Shown here one piece after another: positions 52,130 through 61,233 of a stretch of DNA of 64,000 nt. The position numbers and the translations under genes are program-made. Below the pieces are notes generated by a model, which made no database searches, was not told the origin of the DNA, and saw only the letters and a list, made by a program, of their open reading frames with translations. Every line of letters starts with the position of its first letter. Positions within the stretch are counted from its first letter, which is position 1. The DNA lies in the NCBI RefSeq assembly GCF_028550415.1, contig NZ_JAQQKX010000003.1, positions 124,001 through 188,000 on the forward strand, given 5' to 3'. The stretch is from Asticcacaulis aquaticus. Lineage in GTDB: Bacteria > Pseudomonadota > Alphaproteobacteria > Caulobacterales > Caulobacteraceae.

Positions 52130-53385
52130 ACCTCCACTGCCCCATAGCCCTTACGGCGGTCGTTGAGTACCGACACGACCCACATCAGCAGTCCGCCCAG
52201 CGTCAGGGCGCAGCCGACCCAGCCGGCTGACGGAAAGCCGTACCCGGCGGCGACGGCCATCCCGGCGAGATACGGCCCCAAGGCGTTGGCCGTATTGAAG
52301 GCCGAATGATTGAGCGCGGCGGCCAGAGTCTGGGCCTCACCGGCAACGTCCATCAGGCGCGTCTGCAACATGATGCCCAGTCCGCCGCCGCAGCCGATCA
52401 TGAAGACGACCACGCACATGGCCCACAGCCAGGGTGTGGCGAAAACGAACAGCACCATGCACAGGGCGCTCCACAGCAAACAGGCGGCGACCATCGGCAT
52501 CAGGGCGCTGTGCTGGCTGGACAGAGACAGAGCCGTCCACATCGGCTGAATCGAAGCGGGCAGGGGCTTGTCCGCCGCCCAGCCGCAGAACAACGTACCT
52601 GCGGTCATGCCGATACCGAAGATGCACAGCACGACCGGCACCATGGCGGGTGCGACATGCGTGACCTCCAGCAGCGTCGAGGCGACGTAGGTATAGACCG
52701 CGAACATCCCGCCGAAGCCGATGGCCCCGATGCCGAGCGTCAACCATACCTGCGATTTTTTCAATGCGCCCAGTTCACGCAGGGGACTGGCGTCTGTGTC
52801 CGGCACGTCCTGCGGCGCATAGAGTGCGATCAACAGCACCGTCAGGGCCGCCAGTCCGGCGACAATGCCGAAGCCCCAGCGCCAGCCGATGGCCTGCCCC
52901 AAAGCATTGGCGGCGGGCACGCCGATCACGGTAGCGACCGTCAGACCAATCATGATTAACGACACGGCCTGGGCGCGCTTGTGGTTGGCGACCAGCGATG
53001 CCCCCACCAAAGCAGCAACCCCGAAATAGGCCCCGTGCGGCAGACCGCTCAGGAAACGAAACAGCAGCATCGTATGATAGTCGGGTGCCAGCGCGCTCAG
53101 GCCGTTGGCGATGCCGAAAACGATCATCAGGCCGATCAGCAGGGTGCGCCGCGACAGCTTTGCCGCCAGAATGGCGATGGTCGGCGCGCCGACGACGACC
53201 CCCAGCGCATAGGCGCTGATCACGTGTCCCGCGACGGGTTCGCTGATGTTCAGGCCCCGGCTGAAATAGGGCAGCAGGCTCATGGCGGCGAATTCGGTCG
53301 TGCCGATGGCGAACGAACCGACGGCCAGCGCGAATAAAACCACCCCCGGATGAACTTTGGGATGAACTTTGGGGAGAGGGGACAT
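52126..53385 (-). CDS. MFS transporter, DHA1 drug/sugar efflux type
   Basis: The 419-residue protein has 12 predicted helices with FAIGTTEFAAMSLLPYFS in helix 1 and GLPHGAYFGVAALVGASLV in helix 5. It belongs to the AraJ/YdhP/CmlA-like group of exporters. The substrate is unknown. I start it at MSPLPKVHPKVHPG; this tail includes a 12-bp tandem duplication (53348-53371) that makes the KVHP repeat. Confidence 0.87.
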   Translation of the reverse strand: MSPLPKVHPKVHPGVVLFALAVGSFAIGTTEFAAMSLLPYFSRGLNISEPVAGHVISAYALGVVVGAPTIAILAAKLSRRTLLIGLMIVFGIANGLSALAPDYHTMLLFRFLSGLPHGAYFGVAALVGASLVANHKRAQAVSLIMIGLTVATVIGVPAANALGQAIGWRWGFGIVAGLAALTVLLIALYAPQDVPDTDASPLRELGALKKSQVWLTLGIGAIGFGGMFAVYTYVASTLLEVTHVAPAMVPVVLCIFGIGMTAGTLFCGWAADKPLPASIQPMWTALSLSSQHSALMPMVAACLLWSALCMVLFVFATPWLWAMCVVVFMIGCGGGLGIMLQTRLMDVAGEAQTLAAALNHSAFNTANALGPYLAGMAVAAGYGFPSAGWVGCALTLGGLLMWVVSVLNDRRKGYGAVEV

Positions 53386-53475
53386 ACGAACTCCGGCTGC
53401 ACACACAAAAGACAGCGCTGTCTCTGTAGCAGGTTGGAACTGGCTCGTAAATTCCGAAACTATGGGTTCAGTAAA

Positions 53476-54165
53476 TCACGATTTGTGACGGGTTGCCGCG
53501 TAAAGCTGTTCGGCGACGGCCCAGTCTTCAGGTGTGTCGATATCGACGACCTCGGTGCGCGGCAGGATGACCGGGGCGGCGTCCGGCGAAAACACGCTTT
53601 CGCCCGCCAATGTCGCCTCGGTCCAGCTCCAGTAAAACTGCGCCGCGTCGTGATAGGCTTCGACCAGATCCTGTGACCGGGTGCTCAGATGTTCGGGTTG
53701 GAACATGGCCACCCCGCCATCAGGTGTCCGGTACAACGCGCGCTGAATGGGGAAAGCATAGGACGTCACTGAAAAGGCAAACCGCTTACCCTGCAAGGCT
53801 TGCCAGCCTTCGATCAGGCGTTCGGCGGTCAGGAACGGCGCGGTGGCATACACGCAGCATAAGGCGTCGGGACGTTCGCCCTGCTCGGTCAGCCAGTTGG
53901 CGGCGTGGATCATGACCGCGCCGGTCCCGGCCTGATCGTTGGACAGTTCCGATGGGCGCACGAAGGGCGTCTCGGCCCCAAACGACCGCGCAACCCCGGC
54001 GATCTCGGCATCGTCGGTCGAGACGATGACGTGGTCGAACAGGTCTGTCTCTATGGCCGCGCGGATCGAATAGGCGATCATCGGCTGGCCAAAAAACGGC
54101 TTGATGTTCTTGCGCGGGATGCGTTTGGAGCCGCCGCGTGCTGGGATGATGCACACGCGCCTCAT
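53476..54165 (-). CDS. pseF: pseudaminic acid cytidylyltransferase PseF
   Basis: The 229-residue CMP-sugar synthetase starts CIIPARGGSKRIPRKNIKPF (CTP loop). It continues with VIVSTDDAEIAGVA, CCVYATAPFL and the C-terminal VVDIDTPEDWAVAEQ with metal-binding Asp residues. ELSNDQAGTGAV is closer to PseF than to NeuA or LegF. It activates pseudaminic acid to CMP-Pse, the donor for flagellin or surface glycosylation. Its ATG overlaps the dioxygenase gene stop by 4 nt. It is the third gene of the ACP-PhyH-pseF unit, which ties these oddly matched genes together. Confidence 0.93.
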   Translation of the reverse strand: MRRVCIIPARGGSKRIPRKNIKPFFGQPMIAYSIRAAIETDLFDHVIVSTDDAEIAGVARSFGAETPFVRPSELSNDQAGTGAVMIHAANWLTEQGERPDALCCVYATAPFLTAERLIEGWQALQGKRFAFSVTSYAFPIQRALYRTPDGGVAMFQPEHLSTRSQDLVEAYHDAAQFYWSWTEATLAGESVFSPDAAPVILPRTEVVDIDTPEDWAVAEQLYAATRHKS

Positions 54166-55091
54166 CGCAGGAACACCTTGTTAGTATAGGGATCGTAGCC
54201 GCTGGGATTGTCCATAATCGGTGCTTTCGGCGAATGCGGCGACGGATAGAGATTATACTGAATAGCCAGCAACAGGCGCGGCTTCGCGACCGGCAGCAGC
54301 CCCTTATGAAAGCCGTAGACGTCTTCCATGAACCACGACCCGGCGGGGCCGGTGATGCGCACGACGTTTTCAGGGCCGAAGGCCTCGCTGATCGTGTCGT
54401 CGGTCTGAGCCTTACCGGTTTCCAATATGCGCGACCGCTGAGACCCCTTCGCATAGACGTGCGGTCCGGCCTCATTGTCGACCTCGGTCAGATAGTAGAA
54501 CAGCTTCACATTGCGCACACAGTCATAGTCGCGATGGAAACGCTGAACGCCCTTGGACACGTCGCGCCCCGGCCACGACCACATACAGCCGATATTGTCG
54601 AGCACGGGTTTGGCACCGAGATAAAGCTCCGCGGCGGCCAGCACGTCGGGCCGGTTCATCAGGTCGAGCATGTGCGGGGCGCGCAGCACCTCTTCCGGCG
54701 TGAAATAGCCGATATTGACCTCATCCGACGGCACGGCGTCCCAGGCGAACGTCCCCAGATGCGGACGATAGGGATCGTGGCACGGCGTGGTTTTGAAGTA
54801 GCTGACCACATCGTTCAGTATGTCTGAAGCAATCGGCGGCTGGACGGCACTGAACCCGTCACGGCGCAGATCCCTGCACAGGGATCGCGCCACCGGCGAC
54901 AGCTTGAGGCCGGGCGTTTTTGGATGGAAGGCGCTGACGATATTGCCCACGCGCCGACGCCCTTTCAGGCCCAGTGCCGGGAGCAGATCGTAGGCGATAT
55001 TGCGCTCGTCGGCGCGGGCGCGGGCAAGGAAGTGCGACCACGACGGCACGCGCGTTTTCAGACGCTCGGCAAAGGTGGTCGTCTCCGGCAC
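54162..55091 (-). CDS. phytanoyl-CoA dioxygenase (PhyH)-family oxygenase
   Basis: The 309-residue Fe(II)/2-oxoglutarate enzyme has the iron triad His186/Asp188 (RFHRDYD) and His262 (YGFHKG), with Arg272 (KPRLLLA) for 2-oxoglutarate. Residues before about 85 are not typical of the family and may be a substrate or carrier-binding part. It starts one base after the ACP stop and overlaps pseF. By position it would hydroxylate an ACP- or CoA-bound acyl chain or the sugar itself; the substrate is not known. Confidence 0.85.
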   Translation of the reverse strand: MPETTTFAERLKTRVPSWSHFLARARADERNIAYDLLPALGLKGRRRVGNIVSAFHPKTPGLKLSPVARSLCRDLRRDGFSAVQPPIASDILNDVVSYFKTTPCHDPYRPHLGTFAWDAVPSDEVNIGYFTPEEVLRAPHMLDLMNRPDVLAAAELYLGAKPVLDNIGCMWSWPGRDVSKGVQRFHRDYDCVRNVKLFYYLTEVDNEAGPHVYAKGSQRSRILETGKAQTDDTISEAFGPENVVRITGPAGSWFMEDVYGFHKGLLPVAKPRLLLAIQYNLYPSPHSPKAPIMDNPSGYDPYTNKVFLR

Positions 55092-55313
55092 TTAAAGCTC
55101 CGCGACGGCGGCCAGATCGTTGAGCGTTACGGCGTCTTTCAGCTTTTCGCCATCGACGATGTGGCCCAGATCGGAATCGACCATGGCGACGAAGGAGATG
55201 ACCGACAAGCTGTCCCAGTTGCCGATGTCGCGCACCTTTTCCTCGCCGGTCAGACCGGCGGGGTCGATTTCGAGGATTTCCGCGACGGCGGCAAAGAAGG
55301 CGGGTTTGTCCAT
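55092..55313 (-). CDS. acyl carrier protein (first of two)
   Basis: The 73-residue acidic protein has IGNWDSLSVISFV, with the phosphopantetheine-attachment serine at residue 35 in a DSL motif. It is unlike housekeeping AcpP, which has DSLD(T/V)VE. Abutting the PhyH gene and upstream of pseF, it is probably a dedicated carrier for the module on the other strand. It starts 111 bp from the divergent KAS III gene. Confidence 0.88.
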   Translation of the reverse strand: MDKPAFFAAVAEILEIDPAGLTGEEKVRDIGNWDSLSVISFVAMVDSDLGHIVDGEKLKDAVTLNDLAAVAEL

Positions 55314-55424
55314 GATGAATTACTCTCTAAGGGCGAAGTTGAGGCTGATGGAATCGCCTTTTCGTCAATATTTGCTTAAAACTTGATAACTAAGGTTAAC
55401 GACGCGAATTTTAGTGGAGTCCAC
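55314..55424. promoter_or_regulatory. divergent promoter region of the acyl/Pse cluster
   Basis: This 111-bp gap separates the minus-strand ACP-PhyH-pseF unit from the plus-strand KAS III-to-pseH operon. It is AT-rich in the middle (TTTGCTTAAAACTTGATAA). Both operons must start here or nearby, so joint control is likely. No specific promoter box is clear. Confidence 0.5.
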
Positions 55425-56486
55425 ATGACCGACGGCGTGTTGCAGGGGGTATCGATCCGCGGCGTGCGCGCCTGCGTGCCCGCGCAAAGCCGGGGCATAG
55501 ACGGCCTGATCCCCGACGAGGCCGAACGCACGCGCCTGACCGGCTCGATCGGCGTGCTGTCGCGCCGTATCGCGCCCGCGGGTGTCCTGACGTCGGACCT
55601 GTGCAGCCGCGCGGCGGAAAACCTTCTCGCTGATCTCGGCTGGGAAAAAGACAGCGTCGACGTGCTGATCCTCGTGACGCAAAATCCCGACTATGTGATT
55701 CCGGCGACGGCCTGCGTGCTGCAAACGCGGCTGGGGCTCGGCAACTGTCTGGCCTTCGATATCAATCTCGGTTGTTCGGGCTATACCTACGGCCTGTGGA
55801 CGGCGGCCAGTTTGCTCAAAACCCTCACCGTCGAAGGTCGTCCGGCGCGCGCGCTTCTGCTCGCCGGCGACGTCAGTTCGGCGCGACTGCTGCCGGATGA
55901 TCGTTCGACCGTGCCTCTGTTTGGCGATGCCGGATCGGCGACCGCGCTGGAAATCGATCCCGAGGCATCCGACATCTACGGCGTCTTCGGCACCGATGGT
56001 TCCGGTGCGCCGCATATCCTGATCGAGGCGGGCGGCACGAAGATGTCGCTCATGCCACCGAAAGAGCCGGTATCGCCCGAAGAGGCGGAAAAACTGTATA
56101 AGGCCGCGCGGCTGCATCTCAACGGTGCCGAGGTCTTCAATTTCACGCTCAAGGCCGTGCCGCCGCTGATGAAGGCCATCCTCGAACGGTCGCAAGCGAC
56201 GGTCGAAGACATCGACTACGTCCTGTTCCATCAGGCCAATGCCTTCATGCTCAACCACCTGCGCAAGAAATCCGGCCTCCCCGAGACCAAGGTGCCAGTG
56301 GCGATGGAAAGCTACGGCAATACGTCCTCGGCCTCGATCCCGCTGACCCTGTGTGCGTCTCTGGCCGATGTGCTGGACGTGCCGAAGCATGTGGTCATGA
56401 TGGGTTTCGGGGTCGGCTGGTCGTGGGGCGCCTTGAAATTGACCCTGCACCCGGCGGTGCGCCCCGCCATTGACGAGTACGCCTGA
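55425..56486 (+). CDS. 3-oxoacyl-ACP synthase III-like ketosynthase (first copy)
   Basis: The 353-residue KAS III/FabH-fold protein has the full catalytic triad: Cys117 (NLGCSGYTYG), His269 (LFHQANAFML) and Asn299 (YGNTSSAS). It should prime chain building by condensing an acyl-CoA with malonyl-ACP, or act as an acyl transferase as some KAS III homologues do. The second copy at 61233-62234 is a paralogue with a 34-nt identical DNA block. I prefer the ATG 55425 after GTGGAGT. It leads the operon. Confidence 0.92.
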   Translation: MTDGVLQGVSIRGVRACVPAQSRGIDGLIPDEAERTRLTGSIGVLSRRIAPAGVLTSDLCSRAAENLLADLGWEKDSVDVLILVTQNPDYVIPATACVLQTRLGLGNCLAFDINLGCSGYTYGLWTAASLLKTLTVEGRPARALLLAGDVSSARLLPDDRSTVPLFGDAGSATALEIDPEASDIYGVFGTDGSGAPHILIEAGGTKMSLMPPKEPVSPEEAEKLYKAARLHLNGAEVFNFTLKAVPPLMKAILERSQATVEDIDYVLFHQANAFMLNHLRKKSGLPETKVPVAMESYGNTSSASIPLTLCASLADVLDVPKHVVMMGFGVGWSWGALKLTLHPAVRPAIDEYA

Positions 56487-56487
56487 C

Positions 56488-57576
56488 ATGCAGATGGGCG
56501 CAGTCACCTCCGATTTCTATCACCGCGACGCCGTCTTCGCGGCGGAGATGGACCGTGTCTTTCGCCCAAGCTGGCTGTGTGTCGGCTTTGCCGAAGATCT
56601 GAAAAATCCGAACGACTTCATCACGACCGACATCGGGCCGCACGGCATCGTCGTGCAGAATTTCAAGGGCGAGCTGCGGGCGTTCAGAAACGTCTGCACG
56701 CATCGCTTTTCGCGGCTCCAGACCGAACCCTGCGGCAATCGTCCCCTGACCTGTCCCTATCACGGCTGGACCTTCGGCAAAGATGGCGCACCCGTTGGCA
56801 TCCCGTTCGAGCGGCAGAGCTTCGGATTTTCCGCGGAAGAAAAGGTGTCCCTGAGCCTCGATACCTACGCGGTCGAGGTGGTTGGTAATTTCGTCTTTGT
56901 ACGGATGGAACCGGGTGACGTGACCCTGCGCGACTATCTGGACACCTATTACGACATGCTGGCGCATCTGGGCGGTCTGTGTACCGACCGGGTCGAGAGC
57001 GAACGTTTCGTATGGGAGGGCAACTGGAAGCTGGCTATGGATAATGCCGCCGAGGCCTATCACGTGCCGCTGGTTCACGCCGACAATTTCAGCCTGATCC
57101 TGCACAACGATCTCAGCATCACGACCGAGGGCGAACATGCGACCTCAACCGGTGAGTTGAAAGAACGTTCGGTGAAATGGTGGGCCAATGCCTGTAGGGC
57201 GCTTAAGATCGAGCGGTCTGATCAGTGGCAGGGCTATATGAGCGCCGTTATTTTCCCGAACATCGTCCTCACCTTTTCCTACGGTGCGTTTCTGACGTTT
57301 CAGACCTTCGATCCGATCGATAAGGATTGTTTCACCATCAAGACGGCGGCGTGGATCGGCACCAATCGCGGTGGCGCAGCGCGCGCCATGATTCACGAAA
57401 ACCTGCGCGAATTTACCGCCAGCGTCCGCGCCGACGACGAGCACATCATCGCTCAGGTCCATAAGGGTACGCGCGATCTGCCGACGCCGCGCCGCGCGGT
57501 TTTAGGCGCGATGGAGGCCGGTCCGGCGCAATTGCAACGCGCCTACGCCGAACGCATGAAGGGCGTACTCGCATGA
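56488..57576 (+). CDS. Rieske non-heme iron oxygenase, alpha subunit type
   Basis: The 362-residue protein has an N-terminal Rieske [2Fe-2S] site, Cys70-x-His72 and Cys89-x2-His92 (CTHRF ... CPYHGW). The catalytic domain carries the iron ligands in DNAAEAYHVPLVHADN. It starts 1 bp after the KAS III stop and overlaps the SDR gene by 4 nt. Members hydroxylate, demethylate or desaturate small molecules and need a reductase, which is not encoded nearby. Inside this module it probably oxidises the acyl group or the final sugar. Confidence 0.9.
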   Translation: MQMGAVTSDFYHRDAVFAAEMDRVFRPSWLCVGFAEDLKNPNDFITTDIGPHGIVVQNFKGELRAFRNVCTHRFSRLQTEPCGNRPLTCPYHGWTFGKDGAPVGIPFERQSFGFSAEEKVSLSLDTYAVEVVGNFVFVRMEPGDVTLRDYLDTYYDMLAHLGGLCTDRVESERFVWEGNWKLAMDNAAEAYHVPLVHADNFSLILHNDLSITTEGEHATSTGELKERSVKWWANACRALKIERSDQWQGYMSAVIFPNIVLTFSYGAFLTFQTFDPIDKDCFTIKTAAWIGTNRGGAARAMIHENLREFTASVRADDEHIIAQVHKGTRDLPTPRRAVLGAMEAGPAQLQRAYAERMKGVLA

Positions 57577-58367
57577 CCGACCTGATCCCGAACACACCAT
57601 CGGCGCGACGCCCTTTCAATCCTCTGTCGCTCGAAGGCCGCACGATCCTCATCACCGGCGCGACCAGCGGCATCGGTCAGGCGACGGCCGTCTATCTGTC
57701 GAAGCTTGGGGCACGGATCATCGCCACGGGCCGTGACGAGACGCGCCTGCAAATGACGCTCGATCAACTGTCCGGCGACAGCCATGTGGGTCGCACCTGC
57801 GACCTCGGTGAAGCCGATAAGATCGCCGTCTGGATGAAGCAACTGTGCGCCGATCATGGCCCGCTCAACGGTCTGGCGCATTGCGCGGGCATCCAGACGA
57901 CGCGCCCGCTTCAGGCGATCAATCTGGCCTATGTGACCGAGATGCTGAACGCCAATCTGGTCACGGCCTTCATGCTGCTTCAGGCGTTCCGCCTCAAGGC
58001 CTGCCACCATCCCAATGCTTCGGCTGTATTAGTTTCCTCCTCCTCGGCCTTGAAATGCGCGCCGGGTAATTCGGTCTATGCGGCGTCGAAAGGCGGCATC
58101 ATTTCCGCGACCAAAGGACTGGGCGTCGAGCTGATCCGCGATGGCATTCGCGTCAATGCGGTGGCTCCAGCTCTGGTCGATACGCCTATGTCGGATCGGT
58201 TCAAATCGGTCCTGTCCGAGGATAATTTCCAGCGTGTCGTCGACATGCATCCCCTCGGTCTCGGGCAGCCCGACGATGTAGCGGGCGCGATTGCCTTCCT
58301 GCTGGCGGATACGTCACGCTGGATCACCGGCTCGGTCATCACGGTCGATGGCGGGTTGCTGGCGTGA
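57573..58367 (+). CDS. short-chain dehydrogenase/reductase, FabG-like (first copy)
   Basis: The 264-residue SDR has the NAD(P) motif TGATSGIG, LAHCAGIQ (NNAG variant), the Ser in VLVSSSSA, and the Y-x-x-x-K in YAASKGG, with a C-terminal TGSVITVDGG. It likely reduces the 3-ketoacyl-ACP made by the KAS III proteins. It is coupled to the genes on both sides by overlaps. Confidence 0.9.
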   Translation: MTDLIPNTPSARRPFNPLSLEGRTILITGATSGIGQATAVYLSKLGARIIATGRDETRLQMTLDQLSGDSHVGRTCDLGEADKIAVWMKQLCADHGPLNGLAHCAGIQTTRPLQAINLAYVTEMLNANLVTAFMLLQAFRLKACHHPNASAVLVSSSSALKCAPGNSVYAASKGGIISATKGLGVELIRDGIRVNAVAPALVDTPMSDRFKSVLSEDNFQRVVDMHPLGLGQPDDVAGAIAFLLADTSRWITGSVITVDGGLLA

Positions 58368-59167
58368 TGCTCGTGGCCGAAAAACCCTCGCGCAAGATCA
58401 GCCTGTCGTACACGGACGGTTCGCAGGGCCGCATCAGCTTCCTTGAAATGGGGCGTGCCGATGCGGCTGCCGTTGTGTTCGTACACGGCTTTGCAGCAGA
58501 CCTTCTGACGTGGCAGTTCTGTCTGGTGCCGATGGCCGCAAACTATCGTGTCATCGCGATTGACCTGCCCGCACATGGCAAGACGCACGATGCCGCGGGC
58601 GATTGCAGCCTCGACTATATGGCCGACTGGCTCAATGCAGCGCTGAACCTACTAGGCGTCGAAGCGGCCCATATTGTCGGTCATTCGATGGGCGGGCGTA
58701 TCGCTCTGGCCCTAGCTGAAGCCCATCTGGAAAAAGTGCTTAGTCTGTCACTGATCGCACCAGCGGGGATCGGCGGACATTTCCATCGCGAGGCCTTCGA
58801 GCGCTATCTGTACGAAGGCAGTGAGGCCGCCGCCCATGCGGCCGCCGTTCAATTGGTCGGCACGGACAATACCGCTTATATTCCGGCCCTGACGTCGTCC
58901 TTGATCGCCGCCGCGACACCGGAACGCCGCGAAACCCTGTTGCGGTTTCTACGTCGCATCGAGTCCGCATCGGGAGATCTCGGCGTCTATGACTGGTCGC
59001 AGCTACACTGTCCGGTGACGGTGCTGTGGGGGGATCAGGACCGCATCATTCCCGTGCCGGACGGCTTGCCCAACCTTCGACGGATCGACGGTGCAGGCCA
59101 TGTGCCGCATATCGAGGCCTCGCGCCGCGTCACGAACCATATTCTGGAGTTTCTCAATGTCCTTTGA
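58367..59167 (+). CDS. alpha/beta hydrolase of the acyl module
   Basis: The 266-residue protein has VFVHGFAADLLTWQF (oxyanion region), the nucleophile elbow VGHSMGGRIA, an acid in LWGDQDRIIPV and the histidine in GAGHVPHIEA. It resembles thioesterase- or MhpC-like hydrolases and may release the acyl group from its carrier, or act as an acyltransferase. The ATG at 58367 overlaps the SDR stop by one base; a GTG at 58364 is an alternative. Confidence 0.87.
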   Translation: MLVAEKPSRKISLSYTDGSQGRISFLEMGRADAAAVVFVHGFAADLLTWQFCLVPMAANYRVIAIDLPAHGKTHDAAGDCSLDYMADWLNAALNLLGVEAAHIVGHSMGGRIALALAEAHLEKVLSLSLIAPAGIGGHFHREAFERYLYEGSEAAAHAAAVQLVGTDNTAYIPALTSSLIAAATPERRETLLRFLRRIESASGDLGVYDWSQLHCPVTVLWGDQDRIIPVPDGLPNLRRIDGAGHVPHIEASRRVTNHILEFLNVL

Positions 59168-59399
59168 CCTTGTCCGTACTGAGTTGACGCAAATCCTGAC
59201 GGACAAATCCGCGCCGGTGGTGGAGATCACGCCGGACACGGTTCTCCTCAACGGACCGCTGGATATCGACAGCCTGGATCTGGCGACGCTGGTGGTGACG
59301 CTGGAAGAAGCGACGGGCTTACAGCCGTTCCGTGAAGGTTTTGTCCTGTTTCATACGGCGGGCGAACTCGGCGCTCTGTTCACGAAGGCTGCCGGATGA
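59157..59399 (+). CDS. acyl carrier protein (second copy)
   Basis: The 80-residue protein has GPLDIDSLDLATLVV, with the carrier serine at residue 39 in the DSLD motif. It overlaps the hydrolase gene by 11 nt and the ligase gene by 4 nt. The sequence is clearly distinct from the minus-strand ACP, so the cluster encodes two different carriers. Confidence 0.9.
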   Translation: MSFDLVRTELTQILTDKSAPVVEITPDTVLLNGPLDIDSLDLATLVVTLEEATGLQPFREGFVLFHTAGELGALFTKAAG

Positions 59400-60505
59400 A
59401 CCTGAGCCTCGACACGCGTTTTGAACTGATCGAAGGCGGACAGGTATTCACTGCCGCCGATCTGCGCACGCGTGCCGAAAATGTCTCGACGGTTGTAACC
59501 GTCACGGGCGATCACCCCGTTGCCGATCTGATTGCAGCTCTGATTGCGATATCGGAAAATGGGACAGACCTGTTCGTTCAGCGTAATTCCGACGCCGAGA
59601 TTCTGGTGCCGGATCAATCGCCGGGTCGTGTGTGGTTGCAGACCTCCGGCACCACGGGCACGCCCAAATGGGCAGGCCATGATCTGTCTAAACTAACGCA
59701 AAAAATCGCTGCCGGATCAGGAGCGAAGGCGCGCTGGTTGCTGACCTATCATCCGTTCAGCTTCGCCGGGGTACAGGTCGTCTTGTCAGCCATGATCGGC
59801 GGTCACACCCTGATCGCGCCGCCGCTAAAGGCTTCGGTGTCTGATATGGCCGGGCTGGCGGAGGCCACGCAACCGACCCATATCAGCGGCACCCCTACCT
59901 TCTGGCGCGCCTTCCTGATGGCCGCGCCGAACCTTGACCTCAAGAGCGTGACACTGGGCGGTGAGGCCACGGACCAGGGCCTGCTCGACGCCCTGCGTGC
60001 GCGATTCCCGAACGCTCATATCCGCCATATTTACGCCACGACCGAGGCCGGGGTGGTGTTTACGGTCAGCGATGGCAAGGCGGGTTTTCCGGCGACGTGG
60101 TTGAACGATCAACTGGCCATAACCGAGCACGGCACTTTGAGCGTCAACGGGCGCGATACCCACGATGCGGTGACCATCGACGGCGACCGTGTCCTCTTCC
60201 GCGGGCGGCTGGATTCGATGGTCAATATCGGCGGCGTGAAAGTCTTCCCCGAAGAGGTCGAGGCCTATCTTCTGACCTGTACGGCTGTGCGCGATGTGCG
60301 GGTCACCGCCCGACCAAACCCCATCACAGGCCATATCCTGACCGCTGAAATCGCGCTTGATCCGTCAGCGGATGAAACCGGGGCGAAGGCGCAAATCAAG
60401 GCCCATATCCAGACCTTGCCGCGCGCCCAGAGACCGGTCAGTCTTTCTTTCGTCGAAGCGATCCCGTACGGCGAAACAGGCAAGAAATCGAGGGCTGCAT
60501 CATGA
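59396..60505 (+). CDS. adenylate-forming acyl ligase (ANL family), short form
   Basis: The 369-residue protein has the P-loop LQTSGTTGTPKW (A3 motif), IYATTEAGVVF (A5), FRGRLDSMVNIGGVKVFPEEVE (A8) and the C-terminal ETGKKSR with the catalytic Lys (A10). It is much shorter than normal (about 500 residues), as most of the N-terminal subdomain is missing. Such short ligases often load an acyl group onto an ACP. The ACP gene just in front is the obvious partner. Confidence 0.88.
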   Translation: MNLSLDTRFELIEGGQVFTAADLRTRAENVSTVVTVTGDHPVADLIAALIAISENGTDLFVQRNSDAEILVPDQSPGRVWLQTSGTTGTPKWAGHDLSKLTQKIAAGSGAKARWLLTYHPFSFAGVQVVLSAMIGGHTLIAPPLKASVSDMAGLAEATQPTHISGTPTFWRAFLMAAPNLDLKSVTLGGEATDQGLLDALRARFPNAHIRHIYATTEAGVVFTVSDGKAGFPATWLNDQLAITEHGTLSVNGRDTHDAVTIDGDRVLFRGRLDSMVNIGGVKVFPEEVEAYLLTCTAVRDVRVTARPNPITGHILTAEIALDPSADETGAKAQIKAHIQTLPRAQRPVSLSFVEAIPYGETGKKSRAAS

Positions 60506-61233
60506 GCCAATGGGTAATCGTCAGCGGCGTCAGCCGGGGCCTGGGCCACGCTATCGCGCTGGATTTGCTGGCGGCCGGATATGACGTAGCGGGCTGTTCG
60601 ACGACCCTGAGTGACGAGGTCAAGGCCCTGCAATCCGAATTTGGTCCGCGCTTTGTCTGGCAGGCGACCGACATGGGCGACAACGACGCCATCGATGCCT
60701 TTGTGGCGGGATCTATTGCGCATTTCGACGCCCCGCCGTGGGGTGTGGTCAATAATGCCGGCATGTCGGTCGAAGGCATTTTGTCCACCCTGCCGTTGGC
60801 CGATATCGAGCGCGTCTTGCAGGTCAATCTGACCGGGGCGATAGCTCTGACGCGTGCCGCCTTGCGTCGGATGATGCGCACGCGCAAGCCGGGGCGGATC
60901 ATCAATATTTCCTCGATCACCGGTTCGCGCGGCTATACGGGCCTCAGCGCCTATGCGGCGTCGAAGGCGGGCATGGACGGCTTCGGTCGCGCCCTGTCGC
61001 GCGAAGTCGGGCGGCTGGGGATCACGGTCAATTCCATCGCACCGGGCTATATGAAGACCGCCTTGTCGGCCGGACTGGATGACAAGCAGCTCGATCAGAT
61101 CGTGCGCCGTACGCCGCTCAACCGGCTGTGCGAGCTGAGCGACATCACGCCTTTGGTGCGTTTCCTGTTGTCGGATGAGGCGGCGTTCATTACCGGGCAA
61201 ACCCTCACCGTGGACGGGGGGCTGACCAGCTGA
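60502..61233 (+). CDS. short-chain dehydrogenase/reductase, FabG-like (second copy)
   Basis: The 243-residue SDR has VSGVSRGLGHAIA, VVNNAGMSVEG, INISSITGSRG, Y-x-x-x-K in YAASKAGMD and a C-terminal TGQTLTVDGG, very close to FabG. It overlaps the ligase by 4 nt and the next KAS III gene by one base (TGATG). Confidence 0.92.
   Translation: MSQWVIVSGVSRGLGHAIALDLLAAGYDVAGCSTTLSDEVKALQSEFGPRFVWQATDMGDNDAIDAFVAGSIAHFDAPPWGVVNNAGMSVEGILSTLPLADIERVLQVNLTGAIALTRAALRRMMRTRKPGRIINISSITGSRGYTGLSAYAASKAGMDGFGRALSREVGRLGITVNSIAPGYMKTALSAGLDDKQLDQIVRRTPLNRLCELSDITPLVRFLLSDEAAFITGQTLTVDGGLTS

Noticed and set aside
53348-53371. Tandem 12-bp duplication at the start of the MFS gene
   Set aside because: Real in the sequence, but it only adds a KVHP repeat in a cytoplasmic tail; probably simple slippage without function.
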